A stretch of DNA of 64,000 bases from Bemisia tabaci (taxonomy: Eukaryota; Arthropoda; Insecta; Hemiptera; Aleyrodidae), in assembly GCF_918797505.1 (NCBI RefSeq), contig NC_092794.1, positions 71,275,345 to 71,339,344 of the forward strand, given 5' to 3'. Positions 33,013 to 44,520 of the stretch are shown piece by piece. The notes under the pieces were generated by a model, which searched no databases, was not told where the DNA came from, and worked only from the letters and a program-made list of their open reading frames with translations. Every line of letters begins with the position of its first letter. Within the stretch, counting starts at the first letter, position 1. The position numbers and the translations under genes were made by a program.

Positions 33013-33560
33013 GAGCGGTCATCTGGCCGCTACCTGCTTGCCCGTCCCTAGATACCCCCTCTAGGGTCTCAGCCACCCCTCCCACCACGTTCTTTCGGCT
33101 ATCTCCGTTTTCTTTCGTATAGCTTTCCTCCCACCAACCTCAAAGAAGGTTTGGGTCGCATTGTCGTTCGTCACTCACCACCCACATTCCGTCGCAATCT
33201 CTCGGCTACTCCGCTTCACCACTTCTTGATAGGCATCCTGGCGGTTTGACTGACCCTGACTTATTAACTGCAGCGTTGCGCACACGTATTGCTAACAACA
33301 TGTATTGTTATGGACATTTCATTCTTATTTGTTCTTTTCTCTTTACAACTTTGTTTCAAATTTGCTTGATACTTCGTTTCTTCCTCTCTCTTTATTTTGT
33401 TGGTCGGTCGACTACGTTGATCGGCTTTTTGCTATTGAAAACACATTAAGACTTCATGGAATTTCAATATCATCATTATTGATCTTCCGGAATTGCTTCC
33501 AATCAACCTGAATCTTCAAGGGTCGAAGCCTGACTCTCCTCCCCCTAAAACTATGATTCC

Positions 33561-35005
33561 ATGATTTCTGCCGTTAACCCAGAGCAACATCAAATTATTT
33601 CTGAAATAATTAATCTCATCCAAAATCCATCTTACACGTGTAATGCGATTTTCATTGATGGTCCAGGAGGATCGGGAAAAACTTTCGTTTAAGAATGTCT
33701 TACTGCGTATTGTACAGAGGAAAACTTAGACGTCATCTCCGTTGCTTGGACAGGTATCGCCGCATCGTTGCTACCTAACGGTCGGCCGGTTCATAGCAAA
33801 TTCAAAATTCCTTCGGTTCTGAATGAGAATTCTGTGTCGAGTCTGACGGTTAGCTCAAGAGAGGCTGAGACTATTCGAAAAACAACGATCATTTTTTGGG
33901 GTGAAGCTCCCATGGTTATCACGCATGCTCTGGCATGCATCGACCGACTTCTTAGAGAATGGGTAATGATATCCCTTTTCGAGGAAAAATTGTCGTCTAG
34001 GGTGGTGATTTTAGACAGGTTTTACCCGTTGTTCCGCATGCTTCTCGCCAAACATTGGTGCAAAATGCAATCAAATTCTCACCACTTTGACCTCTTTTCA
34101 AAATCAGAAAACTTACTCAAAATATGAGAACTTTGCAAGACGAAGCGGAGTTTGCAAAATTTTAACTCGAAATAGGTGATGGTGTTTACCTTTCTGCTAA
34201 AAAAGGCCATGCCGGAATTCATTGATTTACCGACAAGCAGTATTACTGAAAGGAATTGATATTATTACTGAAATTTATGGAAAATATAGCTTCCTCATGT
34301 TCGAACGTAGATTTCACAAACTGCGCAATTCTGGCCCCTAAAAATAAGCATTGCAATGAAATTAACGACAAGGTTGTTGAAGTTCTTTCAGGTGTCTCTA
34401 AAACGTACTTCAGTGTTAACAGGCTCATTGTAGAGGAAGAGGGAGAGGCTCTCAATTTTCCCCTCGAATTCTTGGACAGTCTTAATCTTAGTGGCTTACC
34501 ACCGCATAAACTCACACTTTTGGAGGGGGTTTTTGTCATGCTTTTAAGAATTCTCAACGTTTCCAAAGGTTTATCGAATGGTGCCCGATTGATCGTCTGG
34601 AAACGTTATGAAAATTGTCTTGATTTGCAGGTCATTTCCGGCGAGAAGGCCGGTGAAAGAATTTCACTGCCAAGAATTGATTTGTCACCTGCAGACTCCT
34701 CTCTCCCTTTCTCTTTTAAGAGGCGACAATTTCCAATTCGCATTGCGTTCTGCATGACCATCATCAAAGCTAAGGGTCAAACACTGAAGCGAGTCAGCAT
34801 TTATTTACCCCAAACAGTTTTTGGCCATGGTCAACTATATGTTGCACTCTCACGAGCTACATCGTACAAAAATTTTGAAGTCCAAATTCTTCCCAAAGGC
34901 AACCGTACGAAAAACATCGTGCACAAAGAGGTGCTTCGATCTTTTATAAATCCCAAAAGCCTCATAGTCATTAGAAAATTATCAAAAAATAAAAATAAAA
35001 AATAA
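33561..35005 (+). pseudogene. Helitron PIF1-like helicase, broken (copy b)
   Basis: It carries the same defects as copy a at the corresponding places: stop right after the Walker A motif (33690), glycine in place of the Walker B aspartate, a frameshift before 34124, stops at 34163, 34223 and 34247, then the 249-codon C-terminal frame (34256-35005) with ALSRATS. Sharing all defects shows that the common source was already broken and moved in trans. Confidence 0.9.
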
Positions 35006-35410
35006 TTAAAAAATAACACAAAAAAAGGAAAACTAATAATGCGAGCTTTTTATAACATTTTTCGGTAGAATGGCAGTCTCCGCCCTGTAACGCAGAGAGG
35101 CAGTTAAATTCCTTGATCTTTTGCCGCAGAATCATCATCATTATTAAATAGATTCAACTAATCGCTCCCATTCCAAATAAGCTACCGCACCACTATTGCT
35201 AGCTGTGGAGGGCGCCCGTAGGGCGCCCGGAGCAGCTAGTATATCTATAATTTTCATCAAAAGTAAACATTTTATTGGAGAAAATTTGGCAACTCTCGAA
35301 TGTTCATATGGCGTTCTTCCTTAGCACGACTTTATTCACAATGGAAATCTCAATATCACTCCAGTATGCCCAACGCAATATCTGTGCGGGACAAAATACA
35401 TATCCACGGT

Positions 35411-35639
35411 GTAAGTTCGCAACTCCGTATCTGGGTTTGAAACGTCGCAGACTTTCCGTCATACTTCATTTTTTTAATAGAAAACTATTCAACGGCAATT
35501 CTTTAAAACTGCCGTTTTTTTTTCTTCTCTGTGCAACAAAAACTTCAAAGAATGATGTCAATTTGTTCTCCTTTAAAAAAATAATATAGAGGCGGAGATT
35601 TTCAAACACCACAAACGAGATATGTGGTTGCAGACCTAC
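35411..35639. mobile_element. MITE of the GCGAAACCACGTATC family, copy 1
   Basis: The left end GTAAGTTCGCAACTCCGTAT and the right end ATATGTGGTTGCAGACCTAC are inverted repeats. It contains TTTGAAACGTCGCAGACTTT and a CTCTGTGC segment shared with the copy at about 43711. Confidence 0.6.
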
Positions 35640-37298
35640 GCAGTCGATATAGGATAACCTGAAGTATTCGTTTGTTTTAACTTGTTTAGCGGACATAAAA
35701 CAGCTTACAAGAAGCATCAAGAGTCTATTGGAACATCTTTTGTAGTTTCTCATTTCTTATGAAATGGTCTTACATAGGCGGATCGGAGGGGGGGGGGGGG
35801 GTCGTAAGGGCGTTCGTCCTTCCCGTTCACTCGAAAAAAGAAGCAGAAGAAGGGAAAAGAACAGAGGAAAGAAGAAGAAAGGACGCTTAAATTTGGTAAT
35901 CATTCATGACAAAATTGACTCAAATTAACTGCATTTAAAATGCTTCAAAATATCGGGAATTTTTTGAAGGAGCCTACCGTTCAGAATCAAATCCGTCCGT
36001 GAATGAAATTGCAAAATTATTTCAGTATTTTCCAATTGTCATTCGAAGTGTCTGGATCCAAATTTGAAGATTCGGTTATGATTATCGGCTGGAACCCTCA
36101 TAGAAGAAGTCCAGGTGACCAACTTTTGATGCATCCAAAATTATTCGCAAGATCTTTGAAATTCCTCATACACGATGTTTTTACGATTATCTCATTTTAA
36201 TCGGGCAGAGTATCGTAAACCATAGTTGAAAGTGCATCATGACAAATTTTTCACGCCCATAAATCATTTGACGCGATATTTCCGAAATTTCGATAGTCAT
36301 CCACCCCTCGTATAATGCTGGTCCAGACACCCCCAAAATATTTACGTAACGTTTGCCTCAACAATCCCTCTTTAAACGAAAAACTCGAAATTAGATTACG
36401 TTTGTATGATCTCCATAAATTGGCGAGACCAATAAATAAAATCCGCACTATGAGAAGAAAACCCCCAGAAGCGCCTTGCGTCTGAACCGCAATGCGTTAC
36501 GCTAATGATTATACATGAAAGAGTATAAGATATGGTTGAGAAAATCAATATTCGAAGCACTAAATAAAGAAATGTGTGTTTTTAAGGAAACAGTAGGTCA
36601 GAAGAAATGTGAAAAATGCAAATGAAAAAGCCGAAAAAATATCCTTTTACCAAACTTGGAGAAACAATTTTCACGCATTGGCATTGCCTACAATTTTCGA
36701 TAATCAGCATGCACGAACCATCCCGCACTCGAGTGGTGGTATCATCTTGAAGAGGCAGACTCGCATGGAATACGCCATAAAAAAGAAAACTTTTTACCAG
36801 GCGAGAGGAGGTGACTTTATCGCCATGTTAGTTCGCCTTCAATTTTCGATATATGCAACACGAGCTCCCACGTGGTCGAATAGTGGTATCAATTCTAATT
36901 ACAGGCATGAGAAACTCTCACATGGTCGAGTAGATGCAGTGACGCGAGCTTACGTTTGTATGACCTCCATGACATAGTAGGCTAATAAACTAAATTCAAA
37001 TATGATTGGAGAAGAGAAAAGTGACTATTTGAAGTACTAAATCAAGGTATAATATTCATACATGTATTTAAATAAAAAACAGTTAGAGAGGAATATTGTG
37101 AAAAACTACGAGTGAAAAATGATTACTCGGGACAATAAATGGTCTTGAAATTATAGTAAATTTTCAAATAGGAAAAAAAAGTTGAGATGTAGTATACAAA
37201 CTGTTGCGTAACGCTGATCTTGACGTCCCTCCAGCTCTACCCCTTGTCACGCTAGGTCACGAAGTCATGATACACATTCACTCCCCAGAGCGTTACGT
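35640..37298. other. Intergenic stretch, weak direct repeats only
   Basis: A poly-G run lies near 35789-35801. CAATTTTCGATA with a downstream GTGGTATCA recurs at about 36690 and 36838, so two diverged units of about 148 bp may exist. ACGTAACG-type motifs occur near 36345 and 37206. No gene is supported. Confidence 0.4.
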
Positions 37299-37378
37299 AA
37301 TTGGACGTTTTTATGCTAAAAGGAACCATGTTGCACGTAAAGCCTATGCACATAGTTCCTTTTAGCATACGTCCAATT
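37299..37378. repeat. Inverted repeat, 80 bp
   Basis: AATTGGACGTTTTTATGCTA pairs with TAGCATACGTCCAATT, and AAAAGGAACCATG with CATAGTTCCTTTT. It is a small foldback related in its rim (GGACGT) to 41845-41968. Confidence 0.7.
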
Positions 37379-37750
37379 TATAGACAGTTCCAAATAGTAT
37401 GCTAGATATTTTGAAATGCCTATCAAAAAATCGATTTGATGAAAAATGTGCTACCTCACAAAGCAGTCCGTATAATTTTCATGGCGATTGGGTACCGTAT
37501 CAATGTAAGAATTGAATAAACATGTTTTTAGCATTTGACATTGGATGTGTTCAAATCTTAATTAAAAGTGGGAAATAATCAATGTTTCAACTATTTTTCC
37601 GATCTATACATTACATTTTGATATAATATATATTTGTGAGGAAACATCCTCAAAATTCAACGATTTCGATTGATTCAAATTTATTTTGGAAAAAAACCAC
37701 CGATCAATAGTGTGTAATACACTGCTGAGGAAATGGGTGGTTTTGCGAAA

Positions 37751-38138
37751 ACTGGAATAGTGTTTTCGCCGTAACAGACAACACATTTTTCGGTCTTATT
37801 TACAGTAGTAATGATACTCACTCGAATTTTTTTGCATTAATCTACACAGAGTTACGTTTTATAATGCTTTTCAAAAATTTATCGCTCTACTTTTCAATTT
37901 CAATGTATAAATGGCCGAAAATGTGCTGTCTGTTACGCTGACTTTTTACCGCGGAACAGACAACTCATTTTCGGAATTTACATAATATTCATTGAGAAGT
38001 AGAGCAATGAATCATCAGAAAGCGTTATAATACGTAACCCTTTGAAGATTAATGCGAAAAAATGCGAGTGATTATCATTTCTACTAAAAATATGACCGAA
38101 AAATGTGTTGTTTGTTACGGCGACGAAACTATTCCAGT
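37751..38138. mobile_element. Foldback element, arms about 190 bp
   Basis: ACTGGAATAGTG and CGCCGTAACAGACAACACAT at the left are mirrored by ATGTGTTGTTTGTTACGGCG and ACTATTCCAGT at the right. Inner parts (GTAACAGAC, TTATAA, CTCTACTT) also pair with mismatches. Confidence 0.7.
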
Positions 38139-38838
38139 TATCGTGAGACCAACCTATACAAGTGGTTAGGGAAAGAGATTCAGTTGGTGGGATACAAGGC
38201 GTCCCTAAAATTTCACGCTATTGATTCCTTTAAACCTGACAGCACCGCAGTGACTTATGAGCTCCGTCATGCTTGTAGTTATGCCGAGCATTTCATCAAA
38301 AAGGGGCAGAGTGTGGGGGTGGAGGGCTCCTCGGATTTTTAGAGGGGGCACCCGGAGTTCTTATCGCGTCGCCTCTGCTTAATTTGCCAAACATAGTGGC
38401 GCACCAAAACGGTGGGCGGCGCCCGAGTTAATTTGGAAACAGAAGTCGCAGAGAACTGATAAGAGGACGAGGCTGAGATGCTGTATTTGGAGAGGACATT
38501 ACTAGCGAAAGACGCGCCGGGGAAGGGAGGGATTCTTAGTACATTCGCTCCGGTGCACACCAAGAAATATGATTCATGTTGTCGAGTGGGCTCCTAAACT
38601 ATTTTTTTAATGGCAAATCACCATTAATCGATTTAAAAATCGGGCAAATAGCGTGAAATGTAAGATCCGCACCGAAAAAAAAGAGAGGTTGAATTAACAT
38701 TCTGGATGTAAAACAAGTGTGCGAGAACTTATAAAATGCTGAATTGCCCGCTTCAGCAGTTACTTTGGCAGTGGCAAGATGTAAAACTAACATGAGATAT
38801 GACAGATGCTCCGCAACCCGTGACAATATATACAATAA
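38139..38838. other. Intergenic stretch, nothing recognised
   Basis: No element ends or exons could be supported. Confidence 0.4.
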
Positions 38839-39084
38839 AAAACAATTAAAAAAGCGGGTAACGAGGTTAAAATTTTTCACACACAGGACCAAAACGTTTC
38901 GTCATCCTCAGTTATAAATACAAATGAAAATGGTTAAAAATCTGAGCACTAGTAGGTACTATTTTAGATGTTTAATAATTTTTATTTGTATTTATCCAAC
39001 TGAGGATGGCTGAATTTTCAGCTGAAACGTTTTGGTCCTGTATGTGAAAAATTTTAACCTCGTTACCCGCTTTTTTAATTGTTT
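38839..39084. mobile_element. Foldback element, arms about 67 bp
   Basis: AAAACAATTAAAAAAGCGGG and GTAACGAGGTTAAAATTTTT on the left are mirrored on the right (CCCGCTTTTTTAATTGTTTT). The inner rim ACCAAAACGTTTC is also inverted. Confidence 0.75.
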
Positions 39085-39879
39085 TATATTGTAAACAATT
39101 GGCGGGTGATTCAGCATTTTATAAGTTCTTGCACATTCCTCTGACATCCAGAATGCAGGTATGGTTGATCCAACTACACTCTCAGCTGACTTAACCATAC
39201 CTCTGGCTTGTGCAACTACTGTAATACCAGGCATAAAAGCAAGCAGGATTATATTTGGGGTCGTGATAAATTTTTTTCCGTGTGTGCGTCACAGGCACTC
39301 ACTTTGTTTTTGGCCTTGGTTGCCCATTTTCTTGTGTTTAGTTTCATTTTGGCAATTTGTTCTTAATGTGTGGTTGCCGAAGATTTTTCCCGCGGGAAAG
39401 CAAGAAAATTCTCACTGGAGAGCGGCATCCATGGACGTCATGCGAGTAGGCCGACAAGCTCGACTGGGGAAGACAAAAGGAGAAATTTGTCTCGACGGCG
39501 CCTGGCGTTCTTATGCAAATCGAAGCGCGTCTAATATTTAAGTTCCGCGACGGGGGCGAACCCATAAATTCTCGGCGTTTACAAAAACACGAAACAAACA
39601 TAACGTGGAGCGCCACTCCGCTCCGGGCCAAAAACAACTCCTTATCAAGCCCCCAGTCATCAGTCCCAGTTCGATGAGCAAGTACATCCTTCCGGGGCTG
39701 TCGGGTCGGGGGCAGGGAGGTCACCCTTTCGATACGCGTATCAGTGTCGAAATTGAAGTTTTATCTCTCACTACGCTAGTATCGTTTGCAGCTTCCACGC
39801 TTTACCAATTCTTACGACAATAGGGTGCCTAAAAAAAAATCAATGCTCCCCATAGCTCCCTATCCTGGGGACAATGCAT
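39085..39879. other. Intergenic stretch, open frames on both strands but no gene recognised
   Basis: Overlapping frames at 39161-39541 (plus) and 39344-39724 (minus) are unusually long for the window but resemble no family and lack splice or start support. Confidence 0.35.
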
Positions 39880-40309
39880 TGTATATGTCGCAGGCAATTG
39901 ACAATCGCCGGCAATTTACAAGCCATAGTGGTGAATAAATTTAGCAAATCATAAAATTCAAAAATAACAGAACAAGGATAGAGTGCTGTTTGATTATGTT
40001 GCCTATAATGAGAATAGACACTTTTCCATCCTTAAAAACATGGCAGGAATATGCAAACTCTGAAGAGCGTGTAGTGAACTCCGTGACATTAGTTGGGTCG
40101 AGATCGGGCAAGCAACTAAACTAAGATCGTGACAATAAAGCGTAGAGTGTCACAAAAAATGAAGGCGCTTCAAGCCAAGCTCATACTTTTGAAGACCATA
40201 ACCCTTTAAGATTCCATTATGCCGATGCGCATTATTGCGATTTATTGAAACAAAGTGTGAGCCGCTTTGCATATTGCTGGCGATTGCGAATTGCCTGCGA
40301 CATATACAT
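39880..40309. mobile_element. MITE with TGTATATGTCGCAGGCAAT ends, 430 bp
   Basis: The left TGTATATGTCGCAGGCAATT and GACAATCGCCGGCAAT face the right ATTGCTGGCGATTGC and AATTGCCTGCGACATATACA, giving inverted repeats of about 38 bases. Confidence 0.7.
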
Positions 40310-40412
40310 ATAATAGTTTTAGGTTTAGGTCTTAGTTGAGTCTTAATCTTAGGTCTCGATTTATCATATTGTAAATATTCTAATTTTTATGTACAGAAGG
40401 CAAATGATTCAG

Positions 40413-40440
<28 letters not shown>
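40413..40440. repeat. Poly-A tract, 28 bases
   Basis: An uninterrupted A homopolymer in AT-rich DNA. Confidence 0.9.
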
Positions 40441-40443
<3 letters not shown>

Positions 40444-40727
40444 CTCGGAAAATCAGATCAACGCAAACTCCAATTTTAGCTAAAAATATCGTCAAGAATC
40501 CGAAATTAAAACTCAAGCACAAGTTATTCATTTACAATTAAAATAAAGATATTAACAATAGTCAGGAAAGAAATGTTGTGAACCACAAAATGGCGGGCAG
40601 CGCAACAAAGATGTTGTCCAGGTTACAGTTTATCGGATTTTCTAAAAGTTCCTTCACCTTGTTGAATAAGCAAATTTAATCCCATGGGAATGGATATAGT
40701 CACCCCTGATTGACGCGATCTTCAGAG

Positions 40728-41616
40728 CAGGGCCGGATTTAGGGGGTGGCCACATGGGCCGCGGCCCATGGCGGCAAATTTAGGGAGCGGAATTTTTTGC
40801 AATTTTTTTGAATGTAGCTATAAAGAAAAATTGGATCCAGAAAAAAAAAAATACAAACAAAAAAAGATTACAAAATCTCTCATTTCCCGACAGTACATCT
40901 CTAATTTTGTCGTCTTTCTGTGATACAATAGATAGCACCTTTAATTACTCGAGTTAAGACTAAGAGAGAAACCGAACATGGAATTTGGCCTGGAACGGCG
41001 CGGCGCAGAGAGCAACGATGACGAGAACTTGAGATGAAAAGGAGAAACCCTCAGCGCGGCGCGGCGGTCGGCATGTAACACACATTAGCGCCTACAAGAC
41101 TGCATGAATACTTCACGCATTGCGTCAAAGACGGTGCGGTCGCTGCGGTCAGCAGCGTGCGGCGAGAAACGCATATCGCCTACAAGACTGCATGAATACT
41201 TCACGCATTGCGTCAAACACAGTGCGGTCAGCGCGGAGCGGCGGCGGAAGTTAAGTTTATTAAACCACATTTATGTTTGTTCTTTCATAATTTTTTTGTT
41301 CATTTCATACATATAAATGGAAGGTCTTTGTCCACACAGAGATAAGTTTACGGAACTTAACTTTCGCGCCGAGTTCCGTGAACTTTTGCCAGTAGTGTTG
41401 ACAGAGCTTTCGCAAAAAAATGTGTCCAACACGAGTAAACGCGTCTTATGCAACCCTCCCCCTCCGGCACGCTCACTTTTTTTATGTATGTTTTTTGATA
41501 TTGATATTGATACTGATATTGATGTTTATTGTTTTCAATGATGTTTCAAAACAAATGAGAAGGGGGCGGCAATATACAGGCGGCCCATGGGCGGCAAGTA
41601 CGTAAATCCGGCCCTG
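40728..41616. mobile_element. hAT-like non-autonomous element, 889 bp
   Basis: The ends CAGGGCCGGATTTAGG and TAAATCCGGCCCTG are inverted repeats. The sub-terminal GGCCCATGGCGGCAA is mirrored by a GGCGGCCCATGGGCGGCAAG stretch. Flanks CTTCAGAG and CTTCGGAG agree at 7 of 8, an 8-bp duplication. Inside lie two GC-rich tandem units (41064-41240). No transposase frame is visible. Confidence 0.8.
41064..41240 (+). repeat. GC-rich tandem units within the hAT-like element
   Basis: GCCTACAAGACTGCATGAAT and ACTTCACGCATTGCGTCAAA occur twice, 88 bases apart, followed by a GTGCGGTC motif. Confidence 0.8.
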
Positions 41617-41844
41617 CTTCGGAGTGCTTTAAATTATACCTAGTTTAGAGGCACTTTGTGTTGTGCCCAAGTTCTCTAATTTTAATGGATGTGCAATTTG
41701 ATCGCCGGATATTTACCGGTGAAGTTACCATAATTATTTAGAGGGAAAATGTTATTTCAGACTTTTTTCGGAAGAGGTATCACTCGTTCAGACGGATTAT
41801 GAATTTTTAAAAAATATCCAAAAACTTCCGTAAGATCTGAAATT

Positions 41845-41968
41845 TGGACGTATTTCTGCCAAACGGAATTATGTGCATTCAGACATGAGCCCTGAGATCC
41901 ATAAGAATATATGCATAACAGGGCTCATGTCATAATGCACATAGTTCCGCTTGGCAGAAATACGTCCA
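41845..41968. mobile_element. Foldback element, 124 bp
   Basis: TGGACGTATTTCTGCCAAAC on the left pairs with TTGGCAGAAATACGTCCA on the right. An inner pair ATGAGCCCTG / CAGGGCTCAT forms the stem tip. Confidence 0.8.
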
Positions 41969-42096
41969 TTTGAAGTTTTGTCCAAAGAAGAACTCATTCG
42001 TAGGAGCTGGAGAGAAAAAATTTCGGCACCACTAGGATTCGCGCAAGCATGGAACGCACAAAGGGCTGTATCAGTGATCGAGTGGATCATTTTATG

Positions 42097-42349
42097 CTGC
42101 CGTGCTAAGGAAAAACGCCGTATGAACATTCGAGAGTTGCCAAATTTCCTTTCAAAAAAGGCTTATTTTTTAGGAAAGGTATGAATATTTTACCGTGAAA
42201 TTTTCAAGAACCTTAGGTTAAATTCCGAAGAAAATTGTCTAAAAAATTGACAGAAAATTATTTGCACATTTTCCCGAGAATTTATGATTTACCAAAGGAA
42301 ATTTGGCAACGCCTGAAGGTTCATACGGCGTTTTTCCTCAGCACGGCAG
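42097..42349 (-). mobile_element. CTGCCGTGCTAAGG MITE (family A), 253 bp
   Basis: Complete ends CTGCCGTGCTAAGG and CCTCAGCACGGCAG, with perfect TATG duplications (42093-42096 and 42350-42353). The asymmetric sub-terminal motifs are in reversed order relative to other copies, so it lies in the opposite orientation. Confidence 0.92.
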
Positions 42350-42793
42350 TATGGCTTACGGGTAATATATTGTGCAATTTTTGGTGTGCTGCTAGGTAAA
42401 GAAACGCAGTATACTTTCTCGACACCCGGTACACGCAAAAACATTGTGCGAGGGCAGGGAAAACAGGCCGCAAAGGGGAGGGGGGTCAGCTAAGCAGCGA
42501 GGAAATCGTCCTGTAAGTAAGATGGAGCAGGGAAGCCACCGTGTTATCTTGATATATTAGTCGAAAGGAAATTTTTAGATGATTCTCTTCTCTCCAGTTT
42601 TACACCCTTCTTTTACTCCTCGGAGGCGAGCTCGACGCAATACATTTATATTTACTGGTGAGGCAACCCTAACCTCACTCGCAGTTATCTGGGCGTCATC
42701 GTGCTTCAAATCAAGTCTGGCACCACGTCGACAATTTTTCACGGACGTTGAAAAGTTTGCCAAGTCGGGAATCGGGATGACATCGTCGCCTAC

Positions 42794-42895
42794 CTGACAT
42801 AAGGGCGTAACTACATTTTGCAATGAACCCTATCCTCCATACATTTCAATGCTTTTCCGGGCTCATCTCAATGTGTAGTTACGCCCTTATGTCAG
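42794..42895. repeat. Inverted repeat, 102 bp
   Basis: CTGACATAAGGGCGTAACTA with CA pairs perfectly with the right arm ending TACGCCCTTATGTCAG. The loop is about 56 bases. Confidence 0.8.
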
Positions 42896-43015
42896 CCAAG
42901 CGACGACATGTCTGTCGGAGCCCGGCGACCGAAGATGATTAAGTTCCGAGCTCCCGGGTCCGCTGCTCCCCTTCTTGTTTTGTTTTCGTTGAATAAAGTC
43001 GAGGGATTCTATATT

Positions 43016-43268
43016 CTGCCGTGCTAAGGAAAAACGCCGTATGAGCCTCCAGGCGTTGCCAATTTTCCTTCGATAAAATGCTAATTTCCAGGTAAATTTA
43101 TGAATATTTCTCACTCAATTTTTCAGATAATTTTGTTTACAATTTCACCAACAAATTCTGAAAATTTAAAGGAAAAATATTCATAACTTTCCTCAAAAAT
43201 AAACATTTTATCGAACGAAATTTGGCAACTCTCGAATGTTCATACGTCGTTTTCCCTTCGCACGGCAG
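43016..43268 (+). mobile_element. CTGCCGTGCTAAGG MITE (family A), 253 bp
   Basis: Ends CTGCCGTGCTAAGG and TTCGCACGGCAG, with perfect TATT duplications (43012-43015 and 43269-43272). Confidence 0.92.
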
Positions 43269-43710
43269 TATTGTGCTGGTGAGGCGCCGATTCGAGACGC
43301 TGCTTGACGGATATTCGGGGTGTCACATGGGGGCAAGGACCACACGTGATGGACTTTCGAGGCTCTTTCCTTTCCCTCCCCTCGGAAGTCTGACTTCGAA
43401 TTTCTAGTCTCGGCCCCCGCCCGGTGATTTTATCTGTCTCCCATACGCATGACGCACACGGGCAGTCATGATAAAATTTTCGTAGGATCCCTCGCTTCTT
43501 TTACACACAAGAAGGGAACTATACTTTATGCGTGTTCCAAAGTGGAAATAAAATTTTGCTCAGAAATTCGAGCAGAGAAGCAAATTTTGGAGACTATTAC
43601 CGAAAGATGTGCCCTGCGGAAATGAGGTATCGAATGAGAAGTTAGGAGGAAAAACGGCCGATTTTGGATTTGGCTGTTTTCCCGGAGAGCGGAGTATCTA
43701 AAACTACACG

Positions 43711-43950
43711 TTGACGGCGAAACTACCAAGCTTCGTATCTTGGTTTGCGACGTTGCAGATTCCCTGTCATACATTATTTTTTCAATGAGAAATTACTCAT
43801 CATCAATTCTTGAAAACCTCCGTGATTTTTTTCCTCTGTGCGGGGAAAATTCTGTGGAAACTAGAGGGAATGACGTTGGTTTGCTCTCCTTCATAAGAAT
43901 AAAATGAAAGGGAAGATTTTTAAACACCGTACGTAATAAAGACCTTAATA
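43711..43950. mobile_element. MITE of the GCGAAACCACGTATC family, copy 2
   Basis: GGCGAAACTACCAAGCTTCG followed by TTTGCGACGTTGCAGA matches copy 1. The right end holds AAACACCGTACGTAATAAAG. Boundaries are approximate. Confidence 0.55.
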
Positions 43951-44263
43951 AAAGTGTAGGCTGGATTTGGAATCCGTACCATGAGCAATGTAAGAGCAAC
44001 GGGTTTTTTTTTCTTTCTTCGTAAGCAGCAATCCACTGTGAAGCTAGTTTGAAGTCTAGTTTCTTCCGAAGTTGCAAAATTTCGAAAAATCAAAAAATCA
44101 AAAACACCATTTTTCCTAGAACATCTCTCTGAAAGATATCGTAAAAGAAAGAGAAGAAACAAATCCGCCGGAAGCTCGAAAAGATCGGAATTCCGGAAAA
44201 ATCGGAAGCTGCGAGCAAACATCAGCTTTCTCAATGTAACCTGCATAAATCAAAGGAGGCACT

Positions 44264-44516
44264 GTGCCGAGCTAAAGAAGAAGGCCGTATGAACATTCGG
44301 GAGTTGCCAAATTTCCCTTGATAAAACCTGTATTTTTGACAAAATGCATGCATATTTTTCCTTGAAATTTTCAGGTATTTTAGATTAAATTGTGTACAAA
44401 ACTGTCTGAAATTTTGAGAAAATAATATCCGCAATTTTCCCAGTACTTTCGGTTTTTATCGGAGGAAACTTGGCAACGTCTGAAGGCTCATACGGCGTTT
44501 TTGCTTAGCCCGGCAG
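44264..44516 (-). mobile_element. CTGCCGTGCTAAGG MITE (family A), 253 bp, diverged
   Basis: Ends GTGCCGAGCTAAAG and CTTAGCCCGGCAG, with perfect CACT duplications (44260-44263 and 44517-44520). Opposite orientation to the majority. Confidence 0.88.
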
Positions 44517-44520
44517 CACT

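Larger units (their letters stand above)
32467..35239 (+). mobile_element. Helitron, copy b (2773 bp), nested in a MITE
   Basis: Same TCCTATATAT start, hairpin and CTAG end as copy a, same length, and identical translations of every frame. Flanks are GGTAACA on the left and TATATCT on the right, so insertion is again A^T. The unrelated flanks show that this is a separate insertion, not a duplicated block. Confidence 0.93.
32293..35332 (+). mobile_element. CTGCCGTGCTAAGG MITE (family A), interrupted by Helitron copy b
   Basis: The left part (32293-32466) starts CTGCCGTGCTAAGGAAAAAC. The right part (35240-35332) resumes in register with AAACATTTTATTGGAGAAAA, GGCAACTCTCGAATGTTCAT and CTTCCTTAGCACG. 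Removing the Helitron restores a family member of about 265 bp. The order of events is MITE first, Helitron second. Confidence 0.88.

Noticed and set aside
39161..39724. Overlapping 126-codon frames on opposite strands.
   Set aside because: No domain, start context or splice support for either.
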